Shown here one piece after another: positions 1 through 6,208 of a DNA stretch of 8,264 nucleotides. The position numbers were made by a program, and so were the translations under genes. The notes under the pieces were generated by a model that was not told where the DNA came from, made no database searches, and saw only the letters and a list, made by a program, of their open reading frames with translations. Position 1 is the first letter of the stretch. Each line of letters starts with the position of its first letter. The stretch is taken from positions 1 to 8,264 of the forward strand of contig JAADIW010000120.1 of NCBI GenBank assembly GCA_013151115.1. The letters are read 5' to 3'. Source of the DNA: Caldisericota bacterium. Its GTDB lineage: Bacteria; Bipolaricaulota; Bipolaricaulia; Bipolaricaulales; Bipolaricaulaceae.

Positions 1-48
1 AGCCGCGGCGCGTGACGCCTGGCCGATGATCCACGGCCGGTGAGGGCG

Positions 49-615
49 ATGATTTACGGGGACCGCGTGAGGCTACGGGCGATCGAACGGGAGGACATCC
101 CGCGGTTCGTGCGGTGGTTCAACGATCCGGAGGTACGGCGGTACCTCACCGCTTACGAGCCCATGTCCCGTGTCAAGGAGGAACGCTGGTTCGAGGGATA
201 CCTCTCCCGCCGGGACGATATCATCCTGGCCATCGAGGCCCGCGAGGGGGACGAGTGGGTCCATATCGGGAACGTCGGGCTACACCGGATCGACTGGAAG
301 AACCGCGTGGCCAAGCTCGGGATCGTGATCGGCGAGCGGGGCTACTGGGGGCGGGGCTACGGGACGGACGCGGTGCGGACGATGCTCCGCTACGCCTTCC
401 TCGAGTTGGGGCTCAACCGCGTGGAGCTGGAGGTCTTCGGTTTCAATAGAAGGGCCATCCGCTGCTACGAAAAGGCGGGGTTCGTGCGCGAGGGAGCACG
501 GCGTCACGCCCTGTATCGGGACGGGAAATATCACGACGTGGTCATCATGGGGATCCTGCGGTCCGAGTTCTCCCCCGAGCCCGCCGGGGGGGCGGGGAGG
601 AAGGGGGAGGCGTGA
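49..615 (+). CDS. GNAT-family N-acetyltransferase, RimJ/RimL type
   Basis: The product (188 aa from the ATG at 49) looks like an acetyl-CoA-dependent N-acetyltransferase of the Acetyltransf_3 (RimJ/RimL/SpeG-like) branch. Seen: the N-terminus 'GDRVRLRAIEREDIPRF', typical of this branch; the acetyl-CoA pyrophosphate-binding loop 'ERGYWGRGYGTDAV' at about residues 96-109, with the R/Q-x-x-G-x-G/A pattern; and motif B 'NRRAIRCYEKAGFVREG' at about 133-149, with the usual Tyr and the GF turn. The length is normal for the family. A GTG at 40 would add three residues, but it lacks an upstream Shine-Dalgarno site. The ATG at 49 has GGTGAGG just before it and gives the usual family N-terminus, so I prefer it. 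The last four bases overlap the next gene, which suggests co-transcription with the NrnA-like gene. The acceptor (ribosomal protein N-terminus, polyamine, antibiotic or other) cannot be read from the sequence. The Pro/Gly-rich tail from about residue 175 is probably disordered. Confidence 0.9.
   Translation: MIYGDRVRLRAIEREDIPRFVRWFNDPEVRRYLTAYEPMSRVKEERWFEGYLSRRDDIILAIEAREGDEWVHIGNVGLHRIDWKNRVAKLGIVIGERGYWGRGYGTDAVRTMLRYAFLELGLNRVELEVFGFNRRAIRCYEKAGFVREGARRHALYRDGKYHDVVIMGILRSEFSPEPAGGAGRKGEA
603..610 (+). promoter_or_regulatory. Ribosome binding site of the nrnA-like gene
   Basis: The purine run GGGGGAGG ends just before the GTG at 612, inside the last codons of the acetyltransferase gene. 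It supports the GTG as the true start of the phosphoesterase and its translational coupling to the upstream gene, whose TGA stop (613-615) overlaps the GTG. Confidence 0.55.
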
Positions 616-1592
616 AGGCGACCCTGGACCAGGTGGTCGCGCGCCTCAAGCGGGCGAAGCGGGCCCTGGTGGTGGGGCATATCCGGCCGGACGGGGACGC
701 CATCGGTTCGGTGGCGGCGCTGACCCTCATCCTCCGGAAGCTGGGAGCCGAGGCCGAGGGCTGCATCCCGGACCGCATCCCCTGGTTTTACCGCGAGATC
801 CAGGGCACCGAGATCCTCCGCGGGGTCGAGGAGCTACGGGGAAGGACGTTCGATACCGTGGCGGTGCTCGATTCCTCGGATATCTCCCGCATCGGGGACG
901 CGATCGATCTCTTCCCGGACCGTGAGCCGGACGTGGTGCTGGACCACCACGTCACCAACTCTGGGTTCGGGGTCCTCAACCTCTGTGACCCGGGTTACGC
1001 CGCCACCGCGATGATCGTCCACGAGATCGGGAAGCGTCTCGTCCCCTACGATCGGGACCTCGCCGAGCTGCTCCTCCTGGGGATCGCCACGGACACCGGC
1101 TTCTTCAAGTACGCCACCGTGGACGAGCGTGCCTTCACCGTCGCGGCCGAGCTGACTCGGCACGGCGCCCGGATCCAGCCAATCGCCTCGGCGGTGCTCG
1201 AGCATCGCACCCCGAAGACCATCCGCCTCCTGGTGGAGATGTTCCGCACCCTGCGGCTCGAGGTCGGGGGCAGGCTCGCTTACGCCTACGTATCCGCGGA
1301 TATGTTCCGGCGGACGGGGTGCGATGAGGAGGAAACCGAGGGATTCGTGGGGGAGATCCGTGCCCTCCACGGGGTAGAGGTGGCGATCCTGTTCACCGAA
1401 TGGCCGGAGGGGGAGGTCCATGTGAGCCTCCGGTCCAAGAACTATGTGGACGTAAGCCGGGTGGCGCGGGCCTTGGGAGGAGGGGGACATCCCCGGGCCG
1501 CGGGCTGCACCCTACACGTCCCCCGCCTCCAGGACGCCGTCACGACGGTGGTGGAGGCCGCCCGGGCCGCTCTCGTGGAAGCGGGCATCTGA
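612..1592 (+). CDS. nrnA: DHH/DHHA1 phosphoesterase, NrnA type (oligoribonuclease / pAp phosphatase)
   Basis: This 326-aa protein has the complete motif set of the DHH superfamily NrnA group. These enzymes degrade 2-5 nt RNA (and in some species dinucleotides such as pGpG or pApA) and dephosphorylate pAp to AMP in the cytoplasm, using two Mn2+ ions. Seen: motif I 'GHIRPDGDAIGS' (H23, D27, D29); motif II 'LDSSD' (D87); motif III 'DHHVTN' (D111-H112-H113); motif IV 'GIATDTGFFKY' (D161); and in the C-terminal DHHA1 domain the substrate-binding 'GGGGHPRAAG' at 289-298. All expected metal ligands are present and the length is standard, so it should be active. It starts with GTG at 612, overlapping the acetyltransferase stop by 4 nt. 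It faces hutU tail to tail. In many bacteria nrnA sits with rbfA and truB, which are not visible here. Whether RNA, pAp or a cyclic-dinucleotide product is its main substrate cannot be decided from sequence. Confidence 0.92.
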   Translation: MKATLDQVVARLKRAKRALVVGHIRPDGDAIGSVAALTLILRKLGAEAEGCIPDRIPWFYREIQGTEILRGVEELRGRTFDTVAVLDSSDISRIGDAIDLFPDREPDVVLDHHVTNSGFGVLNLCDPGYAATAMIVHEIGKRLVPYDRDLAELLLLGIATDTGFFKYATVDERAFTVAAELTRHGARIQPIASAVLEHRTPKTIRLLVEMFRTLRLEVGGRLAYAYVSADMFRRTGCDEEETEGFVGEIRALHGVEVAILFTEWPEGEVHVSLRSKNYVDVSRVARALGGGGHPRAAGCTLHVPRLQDAVTTVVEAARAALVEAGI

Positions 1593-1635
1593 ATCCACAC
1601 GGGCACGGGTCCCCCTCGGCGTCCCGGTCCCCCGC

Positions 1636-1649
1636 CGTGATTTTTCACG
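1636..1649. terminator. Weak hairpin between convergent nrnA-like and hutU genes
   Basis: The 74-bp gap between the two converging genes holds an inverted repeat CGTGA-TTTT-TCACG (5-bp stem, 4-nt loop). Its position suits a bidirectional terminator. The stem is short and no clear T-run follows it on either strand, so this is only a candidate. I see nothing else in the gap except C-rich sequence. Confidence 0.2.
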
Positions 1650-1666
1650 TGCCATTCCACACCCCC

Positions 1667-3346
1667 TCAACCGCCGTATTCCAGTTTGGGCACGCGTACG
1701 CCCCGTTCCCTGGCCACCCGAATCGCCTTCTCGTAACCCGCGTCGACGTGGCGCGCGACCCCCAGGCCGGGATCGACGGTGAGGACCCGCTCCAGGCGCC
1801 CGTCCGCCGCCTTCGTGCCGTCGGCCACGATCACCATCCCCGCGTGGATGGACTTCCCGATCCCCACGCCTCCCCCGTGGTGCACCGACACCCAAGTGGC
1901 GCCGCAGACGGCGTTCAACAGGGCGTTGAGGATCGGCCAATCGGCGATGGCATCGGAACCGTCACGCATCCCCTCCGTCTCCCGGTACGGCGAGGCCACC
2001 GAGCCCGAGTCCAGGTGGTCCCGGCCGATGACGATGGGGGCCCTTACCTCACCCCGCCGGACGAGTTCGTTGAACGCCAACCCGGCCTCGGCCCGTTCCC
2101 CGTATCCCAGCCAGCAGATCCGGGCCGGGAGGCCCTGGAACTTCACCTTGGCCTCGGCCTTTTCGATCCACCTCTTGAGGGATTCGTCCTTCGGGAAGAG
2201 CTCCAGTATCGCCCGATCCGTGCGGTAGATGTCCTCGGGATCGCCGGATAGGGCCACCCACCGGAACGGTCCCTTCCCCTCGCAGAACATGGGGCGGATA
2301 TACGCCTGCACGAACCCTGGGAAGGAGAACGCCACCTCGTGTGGCAACCCTCCCTTCTCCGCTTGGGCGCGGATGGCGTTGCCGTAGTCGAACACCACCG
2401 CCCCGGCCTCCTTCATCTCCGCCATTGCCTCCACGTGCTTGACCATGGACCGATATGAGAGCTCGATGTACTTCTGGGGGTCCTTCTCCCGGAGCTTTAG
2501 GGCCTCCGTGTAGCTCATCCCCCCGGGGACGTAGCCGTTGAGCTCGTCATGGGCCGCGGTTTGGTCCGTGACCACGTCCGGGATCACCCCCCGCTTGAGG
2601 AACTCGGGGTAAACATCCGCGGCGTTCCCCAGAAGTCCGATGGAGATGGGCTCCCCTTTCTTCTTATGGGCCATAGCGATCTCCAAGGCCTCGTCCAGGG
2701 AGTCGGTCCAAGTATCCAGCTGCCTCAGCGCCAACCTGCGCTTGATCTTCTCGGGATTTATCTCCACGATGATCCCCACGCCTTCGTTCATGGTGATGGC
2801 CAGGGGCTGCGCCCCGCCCATCTCCCCAAGCCCCGCGGTGAGGACCAGCTTCCCCCGGAGCGTCCCGCCGAAGTGCTGGCGGGCACACTCGGCCAATGTC
2901 TCGTACGTCCCCTGCAGGATCCCCTGGGTCCCGATGTAGATCCATGAGCCCGCGGTCATCTGGCCGTACATAGTGAGCCCGAGGCGCTCTAGCTCCCTGA
3001 ATTTCTCCCACGTGGCCCACTCCGGGACCAGCATGGCGTTGACGATGAGGACCCGGGGGGCGTCCTCATGGGTCCTGAAGACCCCCACGGCCCGGCCGGA
3101 TTGCACCACGAGGGTCTCGTCGTCCCCGAGCTCGCGCAGACACCGCACGATGAGGTCGAAGTCCTCCCAGGAGCGGGCGGCCTTGCCCGTTCCCCCGTAG
3201 ACGATGAGGTTGGCCGGATCCCCGGCCACCTCGGGGTCCAGGTTGTTCATTAGCATCCGGAGGGCGGCCTCCTGGAGCCATCCCCTGCAGGTGAGCCTCG
3301 TCCCCCGGGGCGCCCGTACCACGCGAGCAGCCACCCTGTCGCCCAT
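1667..3346 (-). CDS. hutU: Urocanate hydratase (urocanase)
   Basis: This is a complete 559-aa urocanase (family norm about 550-560). It catalyses the second step of histidine degradation, urocanate + H2O to 4-imidazolone-5-propionate, in the cytosol with tightly bound NAD+. Seen: the NAD-binding loop 'GLGEMGGAQPLA' at about 172-183; the family signature 'FQGLPARICW' at 403-412 with the catalytic-region Cys at 411; 'GRDHLDSGSVASPYRETEGM' at about 441-460; and 'WVSVHHGGGVGIGKSIHAGM' at about 485-504. A GTG at 3364 could add six residues, but those codons are the Shine-Dalgarno sequence GGAGGGGAGG itself, so the ATG at 3346 is the likely start. The transporter gene lies 36 nt upstream on the same strand, probably in one operon. 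No hutH, hutI, hutG or ftcD is in the window, so the rest of the pathway must lie elsewhere or be missing. Identification is firm. Confidence 0.97.
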   Translation of the reverse strand: MGDRVAARVVRAPRGTRLTCRGWLQEAALRMLMNNLDPEVAGDPANLIVYGGTGKAARSWEDFDLIVRCLRELGDDETLVVQSGRAVGVFRTHEDAPRVLIVNAMLVPEWATWEKFRELERLGLTMYGQMTAGSWIYIGTQGILQGTYETLAECARQHFGGTLRGKLVLTAGLGEMGGAQPLAITMNEGVGIIVEINPEKIKRRLALRQLDTWTDSLDEALEIAMAHKKKGEPISIGLLGNAADVYPEFLKRGVIPDVVTDQTAAHDELNGYVPGGMSYTEALKLREKDPQKYIELSYRSMVKHVEAMAEMKEAGAVVFDYGNAIRAQAEKGGLPHEVAFSFPGFVQAYIRPMFCEGKGPFRWVALSGDPEDIYRTDRAILELFPKDESLKRWIEKAEAKVKFQGLPARICWLGYGERAEAGLAFNELVRRGEVRAPIVIGRDHLDSGSVASPYRETEGMRDGSDAIADWPILNALLNAVCGATWVSVHHGGGVGIGKSIHAGMVIVADGTKAADGRLERVLTVDPGLGVARHVDAGYEKAIRVARERGVRVPKLEYGG

Positions 3347-3350
3347 CGTG

Positions 3351-3360
3351 CCTCCCCTCC
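3351..3360 (-). promoter_or_regulatory. Strong Shine-Dalgarno of hutU
   Basis: On the minus strand GGAGGGGAGG precedes the hutU ATG (3346) by four bases (CACG). It decides against the upstream in-frame GTG at 3364, because starting there would place the ribosome site inside the coding sequence. Confidence 0.7.
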
Positions 3361-3382
3361 TCACACCGATCTTCCGGCCATT

Positions 3383-4277
3383 CTAGCGCCGGCCCGCCGC
3401 GGCCCGCAAACGGGTCCCGAATATGAGCCCCGCGGCCCCGAGCACCATGGCTCCGCCCAGCGCCTGGAGCGGCTCGAGACGTTCCCCGAGGACGATCGCC
3501 GCCCACACAGCGGCGAGCAGTGGCTCCAGGGTGGAAAGGAGCGCGGCGTGGCCCGCCCGCATGTGCCTAAGCGCGACCAAGTAAAGTCCGTAGCCCCCGA
3601 GGGTGGGGAAGAGGGCGAGGCAGAGGAGGAGCATCCAGCCGGCGGGGGAAGGCCCGGGAGCTCGCCCCGGATCCCAGATATGCCACCCACAGGATCGCCC
3701 CCCCGAAGGTAAACCCCCAGAAGAGCAAGGCCCAGGGGGTGAGCTCCCGGGCCAGACGCTTGCCGGCCACGTTGTATACAGCGATGGAGAGCGCGGTAAG
3801 AAGCGCGAGCCCCACCCCCGGGCCGTTCACCGCCAGCCGATCGAGGCGATACCCCCCGGCGAGGAGAAACACCCCCGCCGAGGTGAGGACCAACGCCCCT
3901 CCTTCCGCCGCCCCGAACCCCTCCGACAGGAAAAGTTGGGATAGGATGAGCACCAGCGCCGGATAGGCGTATACGACCACGATGGCCACCGTGACGGGGA
4001 TCCACCGGAGCGCGAGGTAAAAGCCGAGGTAGTTCAGCACCACGCTGAAGACGCTGTAGAAAAGGAATTTGGGGAAGGAACCACGCGAGAGCAACGCCCA
4101 CCACCGTCGTCGGGCCGCGAAGGGGAGGAGGGCCACCCAGGCGAGGAGGACCCGGAGGGACACCACCTCCAACGGCGTCGCCCCGAGGCGGTACAGTTCC
4201 TTCCCGATGATCCCGAGCCAGGACCAAAGGAAGACGGCGATGAGGACCAGCGTCGTGCCCCGATGCATCCCCACCAT
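3383..4277 (-). pseudogene. DMT-superfamily (EamA-type) transporter, split by a one-base frameshift
   Basis: Two fragments in different frames together make one ordinary drug/metabolite transporter. The first (from ATG 4277) starts 'MVGMHRGTTLVLIAVFLW', has repeated hydrophobic segments including 'LNYLGFYLALRWIPVTVAIV', and gives the first EamA repeat plus the start of the second. The second fragment (about 3650 to the TAG at 3383) gives the end of the second repeat: 'WMLLLCLALFPTLGGYGLYL', then 'STLEPLLAAVWAAIVLGERL', a classical EamA C-terminal motif. The span is 895 nt, so removing one base gives 297 aa, the usual size for a 10-TM DMT protein. Without correction the first frame loses its homology after 'AYLGSG' and runs to a stop near 3567. 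The gene may be truly broken, or the extra base may be a sequencing or assembly error in a homopolymer. An alternative start is the ATG at 4268. It lies directly upstream of hutU on the same strand. Substrate unknown; family members export or import amino acids, nucleobases, sugars and others. Confidence 0.85.
3640..3690 (-). other. Probable frameshift site in the DMT transporter gene
   Basis: The reading frame must change in this interval. The upstream frame codes 'GGAILWVAYLGSG' and the downstream frame 'PAGWMLLLCLALFPTL'. Two homopolymers on the plus strand are obvious places for one extra base: CCCC at 3665-3668 and GGGGG at 3644-3648. Removing one base at either gives a continuous family-like protein. 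Both repairs restore the same downstream frame, so sequence alone does not choose between them. Confidence 0.7.
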
Positions 4278-4287
4278 CCGGGACCTT

Positions 4288-4303
4288 ACCCCGAAAACGG
4301 GGT
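4288..4303. repeat. Perfect inverted repeat in the transporter/WD40 divergent region
   Basis: The plus strand reads ACCCCG-AAAA-CGGGGT, a 6-bp perfect stem with a 4-nt loop. It lies in the 65-bp divergent gap. On the minus strand it falls in the transporter leader just before the AAGGT ribosome-site-like sequence and the ATG at 4277. It could be an mRNA hairpin that modulates transporter translation, or an operator. No T-run follows, so an intrinsic terminator is unlikely. Confidence 0.35.
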
Positions 4304-4327
4304 GGCGAGAACCGGGGAACACGCGGG

Positions 4328-4333
4328 TACAAT
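4328..4333 (+). promoter_or_regulatory. Candidate -10 box (TACAAT) for a leaderless WD40 mRNA
   Basis: TACAAT differs by one base from the TATAAT consensus and ends 9 nt before the ATG at 4343. That would place the transcription start at or within a few bases of the start codon. The same stretch (tggccgacc) has no Shine-Dalgarno sequence, which fits a leaderless transcript. No good -35 match sits at the standard spacing (4305-4310 is gcgaga). The promoter is inferred from position and box alone. Confidence 0.4.
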
Positions 4334-4342
4334 TGGCCGACC

Positions 4343-6208
4343 ATGGGAATAAACCTTCTGTCACGCACGTGCGCGGCCCTCCTCCTGTCCCTTGCCGTGT
4401 GGGGACTGCCGCTCCCCCGCGGGGCCATCGCCCGGCTCGGGGCCGGCTACTTGGTGGACGCCTACATCGTGGGGGGGCGGCTGTGGACGGTGAGCTCCAT
4501 CGCCCTGGAGGAGTGGGATCCGGACACGGGAGAGCTGGAACGGGAGCTCCCTCTCCCCGCTGTGCCCGAACTCGTGAGCTTTTCGGCCGACGGCGCCCGC
4601 GTGGCCATCGCCGTCGCCGGAGGCCGGATCTCCGTGGTCACGCTCCCCGCCGGGGACGAAACCGTGACCCTCGCGCTGGGGGAAGAGATCACCTCCCTGG
4701 CCGTCTCGCCGGACGGGGCGCTCATCGCCGCGGGGGGCATCGGGGGGAAGGTGGCGATCTGGGACGCCCGCACCGGCAGGGAAGTCGCTTCCTTCATCCC
4801 CTTCGACCGCGATGTGGGGGTCTTGGCCTTCGCGCCGGATGGGGGAAGCCTCGCCGCTGCACCATCGGCCGGGACCGAGCTTTATCTATACGACACGGAG
4901 ACCGGGGAGCGCGTCGGGAAGTTCCCCTGGAACCAGTGGGGCGTGAGGTGCGTCGCGTTCTCCCCCGACGGGAACCTCCTCGCCATCGGCGCCGGCGACG
5001 GGATCGTGCGGGTATGGGACCGGGCGGAACACAAGTTGCTCCGGAACCTCAAGGGCACTCCCGGCCCGGCCGCCTCGCTCTCCTTCACGGACGCGGGGCT
5101 CCTCGTCGTGGGCACATCGGGGGTCATCTCCCGCTGGGACCCCGATTCATGGGAGGCCGTGGGCGACCTCACCGTCTCCGGGGACATGCGGTATCACTCC
5201 CTGGCACCGGGGAATACGCTCCTCCTCCATCCCCCCACTGGCCCCATCGAGATCTGGGATCTGAACAAGGGGGAGAGGACCGCTGCCCTGGGCCGGGGCC
5301 GTTACCTGGGGCGGTTCACCGCGGCCGCGTTCTCGCCTGACGGGACCCTCCTCGCCGTGGCCACCGCCGAGGGCGAGATCCGCCTGTGGCGGACGGAGGG
5401 ATGGGAGGAGGCCTCCGTCCTGCGTGATCACCGGGGGGCGATCGACGCCCTCGCCTTCGCCCCGGACGGGACACGTCTGCTCTCGGGCGGCGGCGACAAC
5501 CGGGCGCGGATCTGGGCGCTGTCGGACGCCGGGTGGGGGGAGAGCCTCGAGGTGCTCGCACACGCGAAGCCGATCTCGGATGTCGATTTCTCCCCGGACG
5601 GGAGGACGTTCCTCACCGCGTCCGTTGACGAGACGGTGCGGCTCTGGGACGCGGAGACCGGGGAATTCATCCGCACCCTGTGGAAGCCGGTGAAGGTGGA
5701 GTTCATCCAACCCCTCGTGCGGGACGCCATCTATGCCGCCCGCTTTTCCCCCGACGGGCGCCTCATCGCCGCGGGCTCCGAGGATAAAACGGTGCGGCTC
5801 TGGGACGCGGAGACGGGCAAGCTCCTCGCGCTCTTACGCAAGCACCGCGACGTCGTGGATTGCGTGGACTTCTCGCCGGACGGGACCCTCCTCGCCTCCG
5901 GGGACGCGTCGGGCACGGTGGTGTTGTGGGACGTGAGGCGGCGTCGGGCGACGGCGGTGCTCCGTCGGGACGGAAGCGCCATCTATGCCCTCGCCTTCTC
6001 GCCGGATGGGAAGTGGCTCCTCGTCGGCGGGGCCGCGGGCACGCTCGAGCTTTACTCGGCGAGTCGGAGGGCCCTCGTCCACCGCCTCCCGGGCCACGTG
6101 GGAAACGTCCTCGGGGTCGCGTTCCATCCGACCGGGGAGATGTTCGTCTCGGCGAGCGGCGACGGGACCGTGCTCGTGTGGGACCTGCGGACACTCTCGG
6201 GGGAATGA
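4343..6208 (+). CDS. Exported WD40-repeat protein with two predicted seven-bladed beta-propellers
   Basis: This 621-aa protein starts with a Sec-type signal peptide: R8, a hydrophobic core 'AALLLSLAVWGLPL' (11-24) and a likely cleavage after 'AIA' (30). The rest is WD40 repeats from end to end. I count 14 blades, beginning near residues 33, 74, 114, 157, 199, 241, 281, 324, 366, 410, 462, 504, 546 and 588. Most carry the 'FSPDG' turn and end in W-D (for example 'VRLWDAETG' at 432-440 and 484-492). Blades 1, 2, 6 and 7 are degenerate; blades 8-14 are close to consensus. Fourteen units fit two closed seven-bladed propellers. Blade 10 carries about ten extra residues before blade 11 (around 448-461). 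No enzymatic domain is visible, so it is probably a binding or scaffold protein in the periplasm or outside the cell; its partner is unknown. The ATG has no Shine-Dalgarno and may be read from a leaderless mRNA. The stop overlaps the HD-domain gene (ATGA). Confidence 0.9.
   Translation: MGINLLSRTCAALLLSLAVWGLPLPRGAIARLGAGYLVDAYIVGGRLWTVSSIALEEWDPDTGELERELPLPAVPELVSFSADGARVAIAVAGGRISVVTLPAGDETVTLALGEEITSLAVSPDGALIAAGGIGGKVAIWDARTGREVASFIPFDRDVGVLAFAPDGGSLAAAPSAGTELYLYDTETGERVGKFPWNQWGVRCVAFSPDGNLLAIGAGDGIVRVWDRAEHKLLRNLKGTPGPAASLSFTDAGLLVVGTSGVISRWDPDSWEAVGDLTVSGDMRYHSLAPGNTLLLHPPTGPIEIWDLNKGERTAALGRGRYLGRFTAAAFSPDGTLLAVATAEGEIRLWRTEGWEEASVLRDHRGAIDALAFAPDGTRLLSGGGDNRARIWALSDAGWGESLEVLAHAKPISDVDFSPDGRTFLTASVDETVRLWDAETGEFIRTLWKPVKVEFIQPLVRDAIYAARFSPDGRLIAAGSEDKTVRLWDAETGKLLALLRKHRDVVDCVDFSPDGTLLASGDASGTVVLWDVRRRRATAVLRRDGSAIYALAFSPDGKWLLVGGAAGTLELYSASRRALVHRLPGHVGNVLGVAFHPTGEMFVSASGDGTVLVWDLRTLSGE
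5633..5814 (+). repeat. 26-nt exact direct repeat in adjacent WD40 blades
   Basis: The bases at 5633-5658 recur exactly at 5789-5814 (ACGGTGCGGCTC then TGGGACGCGGAGAC), 156 nt apart, encoding the 'TVRLWDAET' strand of blades 10 and 11. The spacing is 52 codons, one 42-codon blade plus the extra loop of blade 10. A second shared 13-mer (CGCCATCTATGCC) at 5725-5737 and 5977-5989 is 252 nt apart, exactly two 42-codon blades. This points to amplification or conversion of blades within the gene. Confidence 0.75.

Noticed and set aside
1..48. End of an upstream gene at the left edge
   Set aside because: TGA triplets occur at 13-15 and 27-29, but too little sequence is present to assign a frame or product.
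834..1490. 218-codon minus-strand open frame opposite the nrnA-like gene
   Set aside because: It is a complementary-strand shadow of a DHH protein with all its motifs intact.
1600..1635. C-rich and G-rich stretch after the nrnA-like gene as a strong terminator
   Set aside because: Only short, imperfect pairings (CGGG with CCCG) are possible and no T-run follows.
1400..2251. 283-codon plus-strand open frame running from the nrnA-like gene into antisense hutU
   Set aside because: It is antisense to strongly conserved urocanase motifs and His/Pro/Arg-rich without a recognisable domain.
3567..3650. C-terminal end of the first transporter frame as a genuine alternative tail
   Set aside because: It is Pro/Arg-rich, non-membrane-like, and the true EamA ending exists in the neighbouring frame of the same DNA.
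3361..4428. 355-codon minus-strand open frame spanning the transporter
   Set aside because: It runs in the third frame, is not hydrophobic in the expected pattern, and does not match either transporter fragment.
4069..5340. 423-codon plus-strand open frame across the transporter, the divergent gap and the WD40 gene
   Set aside because: It is Arg/Gly/Pro-rich low-complexity sequence with no motif and covers well-supported genes in other frames; long shadow frames are expected at this GC content.
5633..5989. Spaced repeats as a CRISPR array
   Set aside because: The repeats are few, unevenly spaced and in frame with WD40 blades in a coding sequence.
5860..6204. N-terminal extension of the HD-domain frame inside the WD40 gene
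   Set aside because: The residues before the ATG at 6205 are Arg/Gly-rich and lie opposite conserved WD40 blades in another frame; the HD family starts near the ATG.
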